From NCBI RefSeq assembly GCF_900215145.1, contig NZ_OBDO01000003.1, positions 124,001 through 188,000 on the forward strand: a stretch of DNA of 64,000 nucleotides. The letters are read 5' to 3'. A program made the position numbers and the translations under genes. Source of the stretch: Geodermatophilus sabuli (GTDB taxonomy: Bacteria > Actinomycetota > Actinomycetes > Mycobacteriales > Geodermatophilaceae). Under the pieces are notes generated by a model. The model had not been told where the DNA came from. It searched no databases and saw only the letters and a list, made by a program, of their open reading frames with translations. This document shows, in pieces, positions 1 through 8,967 of the stretch; position 1 is the stretch's first letter; each line of letters opens with the position of its first letter.

Positions 1-1413
1 CCGCGGGTGACCGCACTGCGCGCCGAGCTCCAGGCCGAGGGCCTGGACCGGGTCGTGCTGTGCGGCATGGGCGGCTCCTCGCTCGCCCCCGAGGTGATCT
101 GCCGGACGGCCGGTGTGCCGCTGGTCGTGCTGGACAGCACCGATCCCGGCCAGGTCGCCGCGGCGTTGACCGACCTCGCCCGCACGGTCGTGGTGGTCAG
201 CTCCAAGTCCGGCGACACGGTGGAGACCGACAGCCACCGGCGGGCCTTCGTGGACGCGTTCGCCGCCGCGGGGCTGGACGAGCAGCAGATCGGGGCGCGG
301 TTCGTCGTCGTCACCGACCCCGGGTCCCCGCTGGCGGAGACGGCGGCGGCGATGGGCGCCCGCGCGGTCTTCCTGGCCGACCCGACCGTGGGTGGCCGCT
401 ACAGCGCCCTGTCGGCCTTCGGGCTCGTCCCCGCGGCGCTGGCCGGCGCCGACGCCGGCGCGCTGCTGGAGGAGGCCGCCGAGCTGGCCGAGCACCTGAC
501 CGAGCCGGACAACCCCGCCCTGGAGCTGGGGGTCGCGCTCGGCGGGGGTTTCCGCACCGGCCGGGACAAGGTCGCGCTGGTCGACGGCGGCTCCGGCACC
601 ACCGGCTTCGGCGACTGGGCCGAGCACCTCATCGCGGAGTCCACCGGCAAGCAGGGCCGCGGCCTGCTGCCGGTCGTGCTCGACGCCCCCGACGCCCCCG
701 GCGCCACCGACCCGGACACCCTGCTGGCCGTGGTCGGCGGCGACCCGCTCGGGCCGGGTCCGTCGATCGGCGTCACCGGTCCGCTGGGCGCCCAGTTCCT
801 CGGCTGGGAGTACGCGACCGCCGTCGCCGGCCACTTGCTCGGCATCAACCCGTTCGACCAGCCGAACGTGACCGAGAGCAAGGAGAACACCCGGCGGCTG
901 CTGGAGGGCGGGCTGCCCGACGAGAAGCCGGTGGCCACGATCGGCGCGGTCGAGCTCTTCGACTCCGGCGACCTGCTCGACCAGGTCGACCTCAGCCAGC
1001 TCGACGGCGTCCGCCTGGCGCTGGACGCGCTGATGGCCGCCGTCCCCCCGCGCGGGTACCTCGCGGTCATGGCCTACCTGGACCGGGCTCGCGACGCCCG
1101 CGCCGCGGAACTGCGCGGGGTCCTGGCCGCCCGCACCGGGCACGCGGTCACCTTCGGCTGGGGCCCGCGGTTCCTGCACTCCACCGGCCAGTACCACAAG
1201 GGCGGGCCGCAGACCGGGGCGTTCCTGCAGCTCACGGGTGAGCTGGACGCCGACCTCCCCGTGCCCGACCGGCCGTACGGCTTCGGCGCCCTGCAGGCCG
1301 CCCAGGCCGCCGGCGACCGCCAGGCACTGGCCGACCGAGGCCGCCCGCTGCTGCACCTGCACCTGACCGATCGCGTGGCCGGCGTCGGCCAGCTGCTCGA
1401 CGCGCTGCGCTGA
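1..1413 (+). CDS. pgi: Glucose-6-phosphate isomerase, 5' end outside window
   Basis: Interconverts glucose-6-phosphate and fructose-6-phosphate in the cytoplasm. The frame is open to the window edge, so the GTG at 7 is probably internal; about 470 codons are visible against roughly 530-550 for the family. Numbered from that GTG, the sugar-phosphate-binding SIS signatures are GMGGSSLAPEV (about 20-30), LDSTDP (42-47) and SSKSGDTVET (65-74). Further on come the catalytic Glu segment AEHLIAESTGKQGRG, NPFDQPNVTESK and the C-terminal HSTGQYHKGGPQ with its His and Lys. The form resembles the PGI found in actinobacterial transketolase/transaldolase clusters. zwf follows after about 120 bases on the same strand, and opcA and pgl come next, so this is the tail of a pentose-phosphate operon. 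Tkt and tal would be expected upstream, outside the window. Confidence 0.93.
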   Translation, partial: PRVTALRAELQAEGLDRVVLCGMGGSSLAPEVICRTAGVPLVVLDSTDPGQVAAALTDLARTVVVVSSKSGDTVETDSHRRAFVDAFAAAGLDEQQIGARFVVVTDPGSPLAETAAAMGARAVFLADPTVGGRYSALSAFGLVPAALAGADAGALLEEAAELAEHLTEPDNPALELGVALGGGFRTGRDKVALVDGGSGTTGFGDWAEHLIAESTGKQGRGLLPVVLDAPDAPGATDPDTLLAVVGGDPLGPGPSIGVTGPLGAQFLGWEYATAVAGHLLGINPFDQPNVTESKENTRRLLEGGLPDEKPVATIGAVELFDSGDLLDQVDLSQLDGVRLALDALMAAVPPRGYLAVMAYLDRARDARAAELRGVLAARTGHAVTFGWGPRFLHSTGQYHKGGPQTGAFLQLTGELDADLPVPDRPYGFGALQAAQAAGDRQALADRGRPLLHLHLTDRVAGVGQLLDALR

Positions 1414-1535
1414 CCGGTGTCGGCCAGGATCGCAGTCCGAGGGGAACGGTCCACGGCCGCACCCCCGATCCACCCGCCGCCCGGTCCACCGCCGCGCCGG
1501 ACGGCGAGCCCGCACCCCGACCTCGAGGACGGACG

Positions 1536-3053
1536 ATGATCTCCAACCCGCTCCGGGACCCGCGGGACCGGCGGCTGCCCCGCGTGCCCGAGCCGTGCGC
1601 GCTCGTGGTGTTCGGCATCACCGGCGACCTGGCCCGCAAGAAGTTGCTCCCCGCGGTGTACGACCTGGCCAACCGGGGGCTGCTGCCGACCAACTTCGCC
1701 CTGCTGGGCTTCGCCCGGCGGGACTGGGGCGACGAGGACTTCGCCGAGCTGGCCCGCGACGCCGCCCGCAAGGCCGCCCGCACGCCGTGGCGCGAGGAGG
1801 TCTGGGAGCGGCTGGCCGGCAGCGTCCGGTTCGTGCAGGGCTCGTTCGACGACGACAACGCCTTCGACCAGCTCGCGGCGACCCTCGGCGAGCTGGAGGG
1901 CACCCACGGCATCGGCGGCAACGCGGCGTTCTACCTGTCCATCCCCCCGGCGATGTTCCCCATCGTGCTCAAGCAGATGCAGCGGACCGGCATGGCCGAC
2001 AGCACGCCCGACCGCTGGCGCCGGGTCGTGGTGGAGAAGCCGTTCGGTACCGACCTGGCCTCCAGCCGCGAGCTCAACGCGCTGGTCGACTCGGTGTTCA
2101 CCGCCGACGACGTCTTCCGCATCGACCACTACCTGGGCAAGGAGACCGTCCAGAACCTGATGGCGCTGCGGTTCGCCAACACCCTGTTCGAGCCGGTGTG
2201 GAACGGCCACCACGTCGACTCGGTGCAGATCACGATGGCCGAGGACGTCGGGATCGGCGGGCGGGCCGGGTTCTACGAGGAGACCGGCGCCGCCCGGGAC
2301 GTGCTGCAGAACCACCTGCTGCAACTGCTGGCGCTCACCGCCATGGAGGAACCGGTCGAGTTCTCCGCCGAGGAGATCCGCACCGAGAAGCTCAAGGTGC
2401 TGCGGGCCATCTCGCTGCCGGAGGACCTCGGCACCTTCGCCGTCCGCGGGCAGTACGAGCAGGGCTGGCTGGCCGGGCAGCGCGCGTCCGGCTACCGGCA
2501 GGAGGAGGGCGTCGACCCGGAGTCGACCACCGAGACCTACGCCGCCGTGCGGCTGGGCGTCGAGACCCGCCGCTGGGCGGGCGTGCCGTTCTACCTGCGC
2601 ACCGGCAAGCGCCTGCCGCGGCGGGTCACCGAGATCGCGCTGGTCTTCAAGCAGGCGCCGCACCTGCCCTTCGCCGCCACCGACACCGAGGAGCTGGGCA
2701 ACAACCAGCTGGTCGTGCGGGTCCAGCCGGACGAGGGCGTCACCCTCAAGTTCGGGTCGAAGGTGCCCGGCAGCGTCATGGAGGTCCGCGACGTGTCGAT
2801 GGACTTCCTCTACGGCGAGCAGTTCACCGAGGCCAGTCCCGAGGCCTACGAGCGCCTCCTGCTCGACGTCCTCCTCGGCGACGCCACGCTCTTCCCGCGC
2901 AACGCCGAGGTGGAGGCGTCGTGGGCGGTCATCGACCCGCTCGAGGAGTTCTGGGCCGGGACGACGCCGCACCCGTACCGGGCCGGCGAGTGGGGCCCGC
3001 GTGCCGCCGACGAGATGCTCGCCGCCGAGGGACGCCGGTGGCGACGCCCGTGA
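1536..3053 (+). CDS. zwf: Glucose-6-phosphate 1-dehydrogenase
   Basis: Oxidises glucose-6-phosphate to 6-phosphogluconolactone with NAD(P)+, the entry step of the oxidative pentose phosphate pathway. The protein is 505 aa, normal for the family. The dinucleotide-binding GITGDLA lies at residues 27-33, EKPFG near 167-171, and the catalytic RIDHYLGKE at 195-203. The ATG at 1536 is preceded by a GAGGACGG-type ribosome site, and the protein gains no conserved sequence by starting earlier. It lies between pgi and opcA on the same strand. OpcA is the actinobacterial and cyanobacterial partner needed for full activity of this enzyme. Confidence 0.97.
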   Translation: MISNPLRDPRDRRLPRVPEPCALVVFGITGDLARKKLLPAVYDLANRGLLPTNFALLGFARRDWGDEDFAELARDAARKAARTPWREEVWERLAGSVRFVQGSFDDDNAFDQLAATLGELEGTHGIGGNAAFYLSIPPAMFPIVLKQMQRTGMADSTPDRWRRVVVEKPFGTDLASSRELNALVDSVFTADDVFRIDHYLGKETVQNLMALRFANTLFEPVWNGHHVDSVQITMAEDVGIGGRAGFYEETGAARDVLQNHLLQLLALTAMEEPVEFSAEEIRTEKLKVLRAISLPEDLGTFAVRGQYEQGWLAGQRASGYRQEEGVDPESTTETYAAVRLGVETRRWAGVPFYLRTGKRLPRRVTEIALVFKQAPHLPFAATDTEELGNNQLVVRVQPDEGVTLKFGSKVPGSVMEVRDVSMDFLYGEQFTEASPEAYERLLLDVLLGDATLFPRNAEVEASWAVIDPLEEFWAGTTPHPYRAGEWGPRAADEMLAAEGRRWRRP

Positions 3054-3105
3054 CCACCCGGTCCCGGCCCGCCACCCCCTCCCCCGACCGATCCGAGGAG
3101 ACCTC

Positions 3106-4203
3106 ATGACGACCCTGTGGGACACCACCGGCTCCGCGGTGGTCAAGGAGCTGGCCGCGCAGCGGCGCACCGGCGGCGCCGTGCTCTCCGGCGTCGCCCT
3201 CACCCTGGTGGTCGTGGCCGACGAGGGCCGGGTCGCCGAGGCCGAGGAGGCCGCGACCGCCGCCGCCGAGCAGCACCCCTGCCGGCTGCTCATCGTCGTC
3301 CGCCGCCAGATCGAGGCACCCTCGCCCCGGCTGGACGCCGAGGTGCTCATCGGCGGCCGCCTCGGTCCGGGGGAGGCGGTGGTCATGCGGATGTACGGCC
3401 GGCTGGGGCTGCACGCCGAGTCGGTGGTGCTGCCGCTGCTGGCCGCCGACGCGCCGGTGGTCACCTGGTGGCACGGCGCCCCGCCGGAACGGCTGGCCAC
3501 CGACGCGCTCGCCGTCATCGCCGACCGGCGGATAACCGACACCTCCCTGGCCGACGACCAGCTGGCCGCCCTGCGCACCCGCGCCGCCGACTACTCCCCG
3601 GGTGACACCGACCTGGCCTGGACCCGCAGCACGCCCTGGCGGGCCACGCTCACCTCGACGGTGGACTCGGTGTCCGGTCGCCGCGGGGACGTCGTCCGCG
3701 TGCGCGGGGGCCGGGTCGAGGGCGAGCCGGGGAACGCGACCGCCGAGCTGCTCGCCGGCTGGCTGAGCGCCCGGTGTGGCTGCGAGGTCACCGTCACCGA
3801 GGGCGACCGGCGGCCCGGGCCGAGCGGCGTCTGCTCCGTCGTCCTCCAGCTCGACCAGGACGAGGAGGTGCGGGTCACCGCCGACCGTCGCGGCGGGGCG
3901 CTGATCGCCCAGCCGTACCGGCCCGAGGCGACCGTGGCGCTGCCCGACCGCCAGCTCGGTGACCTGATCGGTGAGGAGCTGCGCCGGCTGGATCCCGACG
4001 AGCCCTTCGCCGAGGCCCTGGAGGCAACGACCGGGGTGCACGGCCTCGCCGACCGCTCTCCCGTCCGCGAGCACGTCTGGTTCGACCCCGCGGAGGTCCG
4101 GGGCGGCGACGGCGAGCCGCTGCCGACCGTGCCCCTCGACTCGCAGGGCTCCGACGACGCGGCCGAGCACGGCGAGCACGACACCCAGGAGGTGAGCCGG
4201 TGA
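3106..4203 (+). CDS. opcA: Glucose-6-phosphate dehydrogenase assembly protein OpcA
   Basis: OpcA is an allosteric or assembly partner of glucose-6-phosphate dehydrogenase. The 365-aa protein starts at the ATG at 3106, with GAGGAG at 3095-3100 in front. The open frame continues further upstream to 3001, but that part overlaps zwf and is low-complexity. The sequence has the family's order: an N-terminal MTTLWDTTG start, VVVADEGRV, a WWHGAPP motif near residue 120, and a C-terminal half with EVTVTEGDRRPGPSGV. The stop overlaps the pgl GTG by four bases (GTGA), which indicates translational coupling. Its place directly between zwf and pgl is the typical arrangement. Confidence 0.94.
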   Translation: MTTLWDTTGSAVVKELAAQRRTGGAVLSGVALTLVVVADEGRVAEAEEAATAAAEQHPCRLLIVVRRQIEAPSPRLDAEVLIGGRLGPGEAVVMRMYGRLGLHAESVVLPLLAADAPVVTWWHGAPPERLATDALAVIADRRITDTSLADDQLAALRTRAADYSPGDTDLAWTRSTPWRATLTSTVDSVSGRRGDVVRVRGGRVEGEPGNATAELLAGWLSARCGCEVTVTEGDRRPGPSGVCSVVLQLDQDEEVRVTADRRGGALIAQPYRPEATVALPDRQLGDLIGEELRRLDPDEPFAEALEATTGVHGLADRSPVREHVWFDPAEVRGGDGEPLPTVPLDSQGSDDAAEHGEHDTQEVSR

Positions 4204-5015
4204 GCTTCTCGCCGGGTGACCGGATCGCCGCGGCGCTGCCCGACGACGGCCGGCCCGTCCCCGACGTCGTCGTCGAGCCCGACGCCGACCACCTCGCCCG
4301 CGCCGTCGCCTCCGCGCTGGTCGCGCGGCTCGCGGCCGCCCAGGCGGTGCACGACACCGCGACGGTGGTCCTGACCGGCGGCGGCATCGGCACCGCCGTC
4401 CTCGAGCGGGCCGCCGCGCTGGCGGCCGAGCCGGAGCGGGAACGGGTCGACTGGACGGCGGTGGACGTCTGGTGGGGCGACGAGCGGTTCGTACCCGCCG
4501 GCAGCGAGGAGCGCAACGAGACCGGCGCCCGCCGGGCCCTGCTGGACCCGGTCGGCGTCCCGGCCGAGCGGGTGCACGCGATGCCCGCCTCGGACGCCGG
4601 GTTCGCCGAGCCCGAGGAGGCCGCCGCCTGGTACGCCGAGCAGCTGGCCGCAGCCGCCCCGGAGGGTGCGGCGTTGCCCCGCGTCGACGTGCTGCTGCTC
4701 GGCATGGGCCCCGAGGGACACGTGGCGTCGATCTTCCCGGACTCCCCCGCCGCCTCCGACGACCGGCTCGTGGTCGCGGTGCGCGACTGCCCCAAGCCGC
4801 CCCCCACCCGGATCAGCCTCGGCTTCGCCGCGATCAACGCCGCCGAGGAGATCTGGCTGCTCGTCTCCGGTGAGGGGAAGGCACCCGCCGTGGCGGCGGC
4901 CCTGCGGGCCGGCGCCGGGCCGCAACAGCTCCCCGCCGCCGGGGTGCACGGCCGCCGGGCCACCCGGTGGTTGCTGGACGCCGCCGCGGCCGGGGAGCTC
5001 GACGCCGCCCGGTAG
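4200..5015 (+). CDS. pgl: 6-phosphogluconolactonase
   Basis: Hydrolyses 6-phosphogluconolactone, the product of Zwf, to 6-phosphogluconate. The 271-aa protein carries the NagB/PGL-fold signatures: VVLTGGGIGTAVL near residues 60-72, VDVWWGDERFVP near 89-100, and LLLGMGPEGHVASIFPD near 164-180. The GTG start at 4200 overlaps the opcA stop, so translation is coupled. It is the last well-known gene of the operon; a short ORF and a hairpin terminator follow. Confidence 0.96.
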   Translation: MSFSPGDRIAAALPDDGRPVPDVVVEPDADHLARAVASALVARLAAAQAVHDTATVVLTGGGIGTAVLERAAALAAEPERERVDWTAVDVWWGDERFVPAGSEERNETGARRALLDPVGVPAERVHAMPASDAGFAEPEEAAAWYAEQLAAAAPEGAALPRVDVLLLGMGPEGHVASIFPDSPAASDDRLVVAVRDCPKPPPTRISLGFAAINAAEEIWLLVSGEGKAPAVAAALRAGAGPQQLPAAGVHGRRATRWLLDAAAAGELDAAR

Positions 5016-5188
5016 CCCGCACCGCGCGCGAGGTCGAGCGACGCGCTGCCCAGGCCCCCGGGACCTGGTCCCCTGGTCCGCGCGGGACACGGCGCGCACA
5101 CTGCCCGACGTACCCGAGCACAAGGCACCAGTGGATCCCGACGACGGCGCCATCGCGCCGCCCCGTCGGCGCCAGCGCGGAGAGCCCC

Positions 5189-5362
5189 ATGACCATACCC
5201 ACCCTCGCCGTCGGCCAGCCCGTCCCCGACGTGCTGCTCCCGCTGCCGGCCCGTCCGCCGGCGCCGCCCGTGTCGCGGCACCGCGGCTGTTACTGGGACC
5301 ACGAGCAGGGCGCCTGGCGGGCCCACGCCCCGCTCCCCCTCCCCCGCCCGGCCCCGGAGTGA
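5189..5362 (+). CDS. Small hypothetical protein (57 aa)
   Basis: A 57-codon ORF starting at the ATG at 5189, with GGAGAG at 5180-5185 as a plausible ribosome site. The protein begins MTIPTLAVGQPVPDVLLPLP, is rich in proline, and contains GCYWDHEQGAWRAH. I do not recognise a family. It lies 173 bases after pgl and ends two bases before a strong hairpin terminator, so it fits as the last gene of the pentose-phosphate transcript. The short length and proline-rich, high-GC composition mean it could be spurious. Confidence 0.4.
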   Translation: MTIPTLAVGQPVPDVLLPLPARPPAPPVSRHRGCYWDHEQGAWRAHAPLPLPRPAPE

Positions 5363-5364
5363 CG

Positions 5365-5405
5365 ACCGCCCGGTGTCCGAGCGGACGGCTCGGGCACCGG
5401 GCGGT
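5365..5405. terminator. Bidirectional hairpin terminator between pgl operon and rbpA
   Basis: Arms 5365-5381 and 5389-5405 pair over 17 bases with one G-U-type mismatch around a 7-base loop. It sits between convergent transcripts, the 57-aa ORF on + ending at 5362 and rbpA on - ending at 5421. No long T-run follows, as is usual in high-GC actinobacteria. Confidence 0.75.
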
Positions 5406-5420
5406 GAGCGTCGGAGTCGG

Positions 5421-5762
5421 TCAGGCGCCGCGGCGGGCGCGCAGCTTGGCGAGCGCCTCCTCGAGCAGCGCGTCGCCGTCGGCGTCGCTGCGCCGCTCCC
5501 GCACGTACGCGAGGTGGGTCTTGTAGGGCTCGGTACGGGGGGCCGGCGGCGGAGCCGCCTGGTCCTGCCCGGCGGGGAGGCCGCACCGAGGGCAGTCCCA
5601 CAGCTCGGGCACCTCGGCGTCGAAGGCGAAGGCAACCAGGGTCTCGTGCCCCTGCGTGCACCAGTAGCCCACCCGGTGACGCGGCGCGGCCTCACCGCGC
5701 TCGGCCTCACCCATCGGCCCTGCACCCACCCGGGTGCCCCGGATCGCGTTCCCACCAGCCAC
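5421..5762 (-). CDS. rbpA: RNA polymerase-binding protein RbpA
   Basis: RbpA is an actinobacterial transcription factor that binds RNA polymerase and the principal sigma factor and stabilises the open complex. The 113-aa protein has the family layout: a basic N-terminal tail (AIRGTRVG), the core YWCTQGHETLVAFAF...WDCPRCG with its cysteines at about 34-60, and a C-terminal sigma-interacting segment EPYKTHLAYVRERRS followed by an ALLEEALAKLR helix. Length and order match known RbpA. The gene follows secG on the same strand, its usual neighbour in this phylum, with a 192-base gap that holds a terminator-like hairpin, so it probably has its own promoter. Confidence 0.96.
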   Translation of the reverse strand: MAGGNAIRGTRVGAGPMGEAERGEAAPRHRVGYWCTQGHETLVAFAFDAEVPELWDCPRCGLPAGQDQAAPPPAPRTEPYKTHLAYVRERRSDADGDALLEEALAKLRARRGA

Positions 5763-5915
5763 GAGCGCCCCCTGTGTCCCCAGCGGTCTGCGGCGACCTC
5801 TGCCGCGCGGGCAGTCTAGGGCCTGGAGAGCGCGATCCTGGTCACGTTTTGTGCCACGGAACGAGGTCGTCCCGAAATGGTGGGGTCTGTCCCGGGGCTC
5901 CGGCCCCTGCTGGGT

Positions 5916-5941
5916 CCCGTCGCGAGCTCGCGAGCGATGGG
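5916..5941. terminator. Hairpin downstream of secG, member of a repeated element family
   Basis: CCCGTCGC (5916-5923) pairs with GCGATGGG (5934-5941), one G-U included, around a 10-base GAGC-rich loop. It lies just past the secG stop. The same architecture recurs after whiA and uvrB (see findings). Confidence 0.6.
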
Positions 5942-5954
5942 GGGCGGGCCTGCC

Positions 5955-6188
5955 TCAGGCCTTGAGCAGGATCCCGATGCCGATCACGCAGACGGCCCAG
6001 ACCAGCCCGGTGAAGACGGTGAGCCGGTTGAGGTTCTTCTCGACCACCGAGGAACCGGACAGCTGCGAGGAGACCGCACCGCCGAACATCGAAGACAGGC
6101 CACCACCCTTGCCCCGGTGCAGGAGGATCAGCACCACGAGGAGCACGCTGGTGAGCACCAGCAGGAGGTTGAGGACCAGCTCGATCAT
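5955..6188 (-). CDS. secG: Preprotein translocase subunit SecG
   Basis: SecG is the small accessory subunit of the SecYEG protein-export channel in the plasma membrane. The 77-aa protein has two membrane segments, residues 2-23 and about 52-74, separated by the conserved cytoplasmic loop HRGKGGGLSSMFGG and then SVVEKNLNRLT. Length and loop are typical. It lies between rbpA and the glycolytic genes, a conserved actinobacterial arrangement, although here an extra solute-binding-protein gene separates it from tpiA. Confidence 0.96.
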   Translation of the reverse strand: MIELVLNLLLVLTSVLLVVLILLHRGKGGGLSSMFGGAVSSQLSGSSVVEKNLNRLTVFTGLVWAVCVIGIGILLKA

Positions 6189-6279
6189 GACTCGAGGGTA
6201 ACCGACCGGCCGCGCCCGCCCGGCCGACGCGGCCGGGACCCGCCCTCAGTCGGGGGACGCGTCACCCGGCGGGCGCCGC

Positions 6280-8070
6280 TCAGCGGACGCCGGCGGTCGC
6301 CAGGTCGTAGCCGGTGTAGGCCGCCATCACCACGCCGTTGCGCAACCGCTGCCCCGCGAGCAGCTGCACCCGCGTCTCCGCGAGGGGCACGTAGGCACCG
6401 GTCGCCGTGGCCGCGGCCGCGACGTCCCGCCAGGCCGTCCGTGCGCCCTCACCGGCGGTGCGCGCGGTGTCGATCAGCGCGTCGACCTCGGGGACGGTCA
6501 GCCGCGCGAAGTTGGTGTTGCCCACCGGGCTCACCGACCGGCCGTCGACCAGCGGCACGAGGAACGAGCCGGGCGTCGGGAAGTCGGCCGTCCAGGTGGC
6601 GAGCACGATGCCGAACCCGTTGGCCGCGACGTTGTCGGGGTTCCCGACGTCGGTGGCGTAGAAGCCCGGCGCGGCCAGCGGCCGGACCTCGACCTCGATG
6701 CCGATCGCGCCCAGCTGGCCGGCGATCTCCTCGGCGACGGCCACGCTGGTCGCGGCGTCGGGCACGGCGAGCACGGTGTGGAAGCCGTCCGGCTGGCCGC
6801 AGGCGCGCAGGTGCTCGCGGGCGGCGTCCGGGTCCGGCTGCGGATCGGACTCCTCCGGGCCGCCGACCAGCCCGCGCGGCCACAGCTGCGAGGTGCGCAC
6901 GGCGTTGACCGACCCGCCGAGCTGCTCCTGCACCGCCCGCCGGTCCACGGCCGCGACGACCGCGGCCCGGCACTCCGGGTTGTCCATGGGCGCGACGTTG
7001 GTGGGCAGCGCGAGCAGCCTCACCACCCCGCTGGTCACCTCGTCGACGCGGTCGCCCAGCGGGACGTCGCCGCCGGTGCCCTCGGCGAGCCGTGCCGTCG
7101 TCGGCGCCTGGACGCCGGTGCCGGAGACGTCGACGTCCGCGGAGCCGGCCAGCAGCGCCTGGTCCCGCTCGACCCCGGTCAGCCCGGTGCGGACGAGGAC
7201 CTGGTCGGGCAGGGCGGTGCGGACGTCGTCGCTCGCCGGGTCCCACTGGGGGTTGCGGTCGAGCAGGATGCCCGTCGCGGCGTCGACGGAGGTGACCGCG
7301 TAGGGCCCGGAGGACACCGGGTCACGGCCGTAGTCGGCGGCGGTGTCGTTCTCGATCGGCACCGGGCTGCTGGACGGGAGCGCCATCACGTAGGGGAAGT
7401 CCGGTTCGGCGGTGCGCAGCCGGAAGGTGATCGTGCGGTCGTCCGGGGTCTCGATCGCGGCCAGGCCCAGCTTGTCGGGGGCCTCGTCCTGGTAGGGGCC
7501 GGCATAGGGGTTGCCCGGGTCGTCGAGCAGCTCCACCACGTGGGTGGGGCCGCCGACGATGACGTCGGATGCGAAGGAGCGCTCGATGCCGTACTTGACG
7601 TCGCGGGATGTGATCGTCCGGCCGTTCTCGAACCGGGCGCCCTCGCGCAGGGTGAAGGTCCAGGTCGTCCCTCCGTCGGGTGTGGTCCCGAGGTCGGTCG
7701 CCAGATCGGGCACCAGCCCGTCGGTCGCGCCCGGCTCCGTGGAGTAGGTCACCAGCGTGCGGGCGTAGAGCCGCATGAGGTTCCACACCGCGGGCAGGTA
7801 CGAGCGTTGCGGGTCGAGGCTGTCGAGCTCACCGGCCACCACCCGCAGCGTCCCGCCGGTCGCGTCGGACGGTGCCCGGACACCGGTGAGCCCGGCGTCC
7901 GGGCCGCCGCCCGACACGGGGACGCCCGTCTCGTCGTCCCCGCGGCCGCTCCAGGTGACGGCCCCCACGACCACGAGGACGACGGCGGCGGCGATCCCGA
8001 GGACGCGGCCGCGGGTGCCCCGGGCCCAGGCCGGGACCCGCCCCGCCGACCGCTCCTGCGTGCTGTCCAC
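6280..8070 (-). CDS. Family 5 ABC-type solute-binding protein, membrane-anchored
   Basis: This is an extracellular substrate-binding protein of the oligopeptide/dipeptide/nickel class (SBP_bac_5). The 596-aa protein has a short cytoplasmic N-terminus, one hydrophobic segment at about 26-44 (VLGIAAAVVLVVVGAVTW) and no lipobox cysteine, so it appears tethered by an uncleaved signal anchor. The mature part contains the usual landmarks: LDSLDPQRSYLPAVWNLMRL, TTWTFTLREGARFENG, TSRDVKYGIERSF and later CRAAVVAAVDR. No permease or ATPase gene is adjacent, so the transporter it serves is unknown. It sits between tpiA and secG on the same strand, about 30 bases from tpiA, which suggests cotranscription with glycolytic genes. 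Confidence 0.85.
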   Translation of the reverse strand: MDSTQERSAGRVPAWARGTRGRVLGIAAAVVLVVVGAVTWSGRGDDETGVPVSGGGPDAGLTGVRAPSDATGGTLRVVAGELDSLDPQRSYLPAVWNLMRLYARTLVTYSTEPGATDGLVPDLATDLGTTPDGGTTWTFTLREGARFENGRTITSRDVKYGIERSFASDVIVGGPTHVVELLDDPGNPYAGPYQDEAPDKLGLAAIETPDDRTITFRLRTAEPDFPYVMALPSSSPVPIENDTAADYGRDPVSSGPYAVTSVDAATGILLDRNPQWDPASDDVRTALPDQVLVRTGLTGVERDQALLAGSADVDVSGTGVQAPTTARLAEGTGGDVPLGDRVDEVTSGVVRLLALPTNVAPMDNPECRAAVVAAVDRRAVQEQLGGSVNAVRTSQLWPRGLVGGPEESDPQPDPDAAREHLRACGQPDGFHTVLAVPDAATSVAVAEEIAGQLGAIGIEVEVRPLAAPGFYATDVGNPDNVAANGFGIVLATWTADFPTPGSFLVPLVDGRSVSPVGNTNFARLTVPEVDALIDTARTAGEGARTAWRDVAAAATATGAYVPLAETRVQLLAGQRLRNGVVMAAYTGYDLATAGVR

Positions 8071-8101
8071 CTACCCGCTTCCCCCTACGGGCCGGCGGCG
8101 G

Positions 8102-8956
8102 TCAGCTGCCGTCGGCTGCTGTCCGACAGATCTGCACGAACTCGTCGGCGTCCAGGCTGGCACCACCGACGAGCGCGCCGTCGACGTCCGGCCCGGCCAG
8201 GATCCCGACCGTGTTCGCGGCCTTCACCGACCCGCCGTAGAGGATACGGACGACGGCGGCCGCCTCCGGGCCGAAACGCTCGGCGAGCCGTGACCGGATG
8301 GCACCGCACACCTCCTGCGCGTCCTCGGGTGTGGCCACCTCGCCGGTGCCGATGGCCCAGACCGGCTCGTAGGCGATGACCACCCCGCCGCCGGACCCGG
8401 CACCCCCGCTGCCGGCGCCGTCGCCGGGTGCGAGGAGCTGCTCGGCGGTCAGCCCCTCCAGCGCGGCGTCGAGCTGCGTGGTGCAGTGCGACACGTGCGT
8501 GCCGGCCCTGCGGACGTCGAGCCCCTCCCCGACGCAGAGGATCGGGACCAGGCCGTGCCGCAGCGCCGCCTGCACCTTGCTCGCGACGACCGCGTCGTCC
8601 TCACCGTGCAGCGCCCGGCGCTCGGAGTGTCCGACGACGACGTACCGGCAGGCCAGGGCCGCCAGCATCGCGCCGCTGACCTCGCCGGTGTAGGCGCCGG
8701 AGTCGTGGGCGGAGAGGTCCTGCGCGCCGTAGCCGACCTCGAGCTTGTCGCCGGTCACCAGCGTCTGCACGCTGCGCAGCGCGGTGAACGGCGGCAGGAC
8801 GACGACCTCGGCGGCCTCGAGCTCGGGCTCCTTGAGGGAGAACGCGAGCTTCTGCACCAGGCCGATGGCCTCGAGGTGGGTGAGGTTCATCTTCCAGTTG
8901 CCGGCGATCAGCGGGCGCCGCCCCTCCCGGCGCGCCGGTGTGGTCTTCCGTGCCAC
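8102..8956 (-). CDS. tpiA: Triosephosphate isomerase
   Basis: Interconverts dihydroxyacetone phosphate and glyceraldehyde-3-phosphate. The 284-aa protein contains GNWKMN near residues 19-24 with the active-site Asn and Lys, VVGHSERR with the electrophilic His, [11 protein letters not shown] with the catalytic Glu, and YGGSVKAAN for phosphate binding. A GTG start at 8956 is chosen because GGGGAG lies just upstream and the protein then starts [12 protein letters not shown], close to the first conserved residues. The open frame goes on further but overlaps pgk. A lightly repetitive [14 protein letters not shown] insert sits between the His and Glu motifs. It is eleven bases downstream of pgk in the gap-pgk-tpiA operon. 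Confidence 0.97.
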   Translation of the reverse strand: MARKTTPARREGRRPLIAGNWKMNLTHLEAIGLVQKLAFSLKEPELEAAEVVVLPPFTALRSVQTLVTGDKLEVGYGAQDLSAHDSGAYTGEVSGAMLAALACRYVVVGHSERRALHGEDDAVVASKVQAALRHGLVPILCVGEGLDVRRAGTHVSHCTTQLDAALEGLTAEQLLAPGDGAGSGGAGSGGGVVIAYEPVWAIGTGEVATPEDAQEVCGAIRSRLAERFGPEAAAVVRILYGGSVKAANTVGILAGPDVDGALVGGASLDADEFVQICRTAADGS

Positions 8957-8967
8957 GTCCGCTCCCC

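Noticed and set aside
1074-3578. Long - strand frames opposite pgi, zwf and opcA
   Set aside because: They mirror the third-codon GC of the real genes and contain no recognisable motifs.
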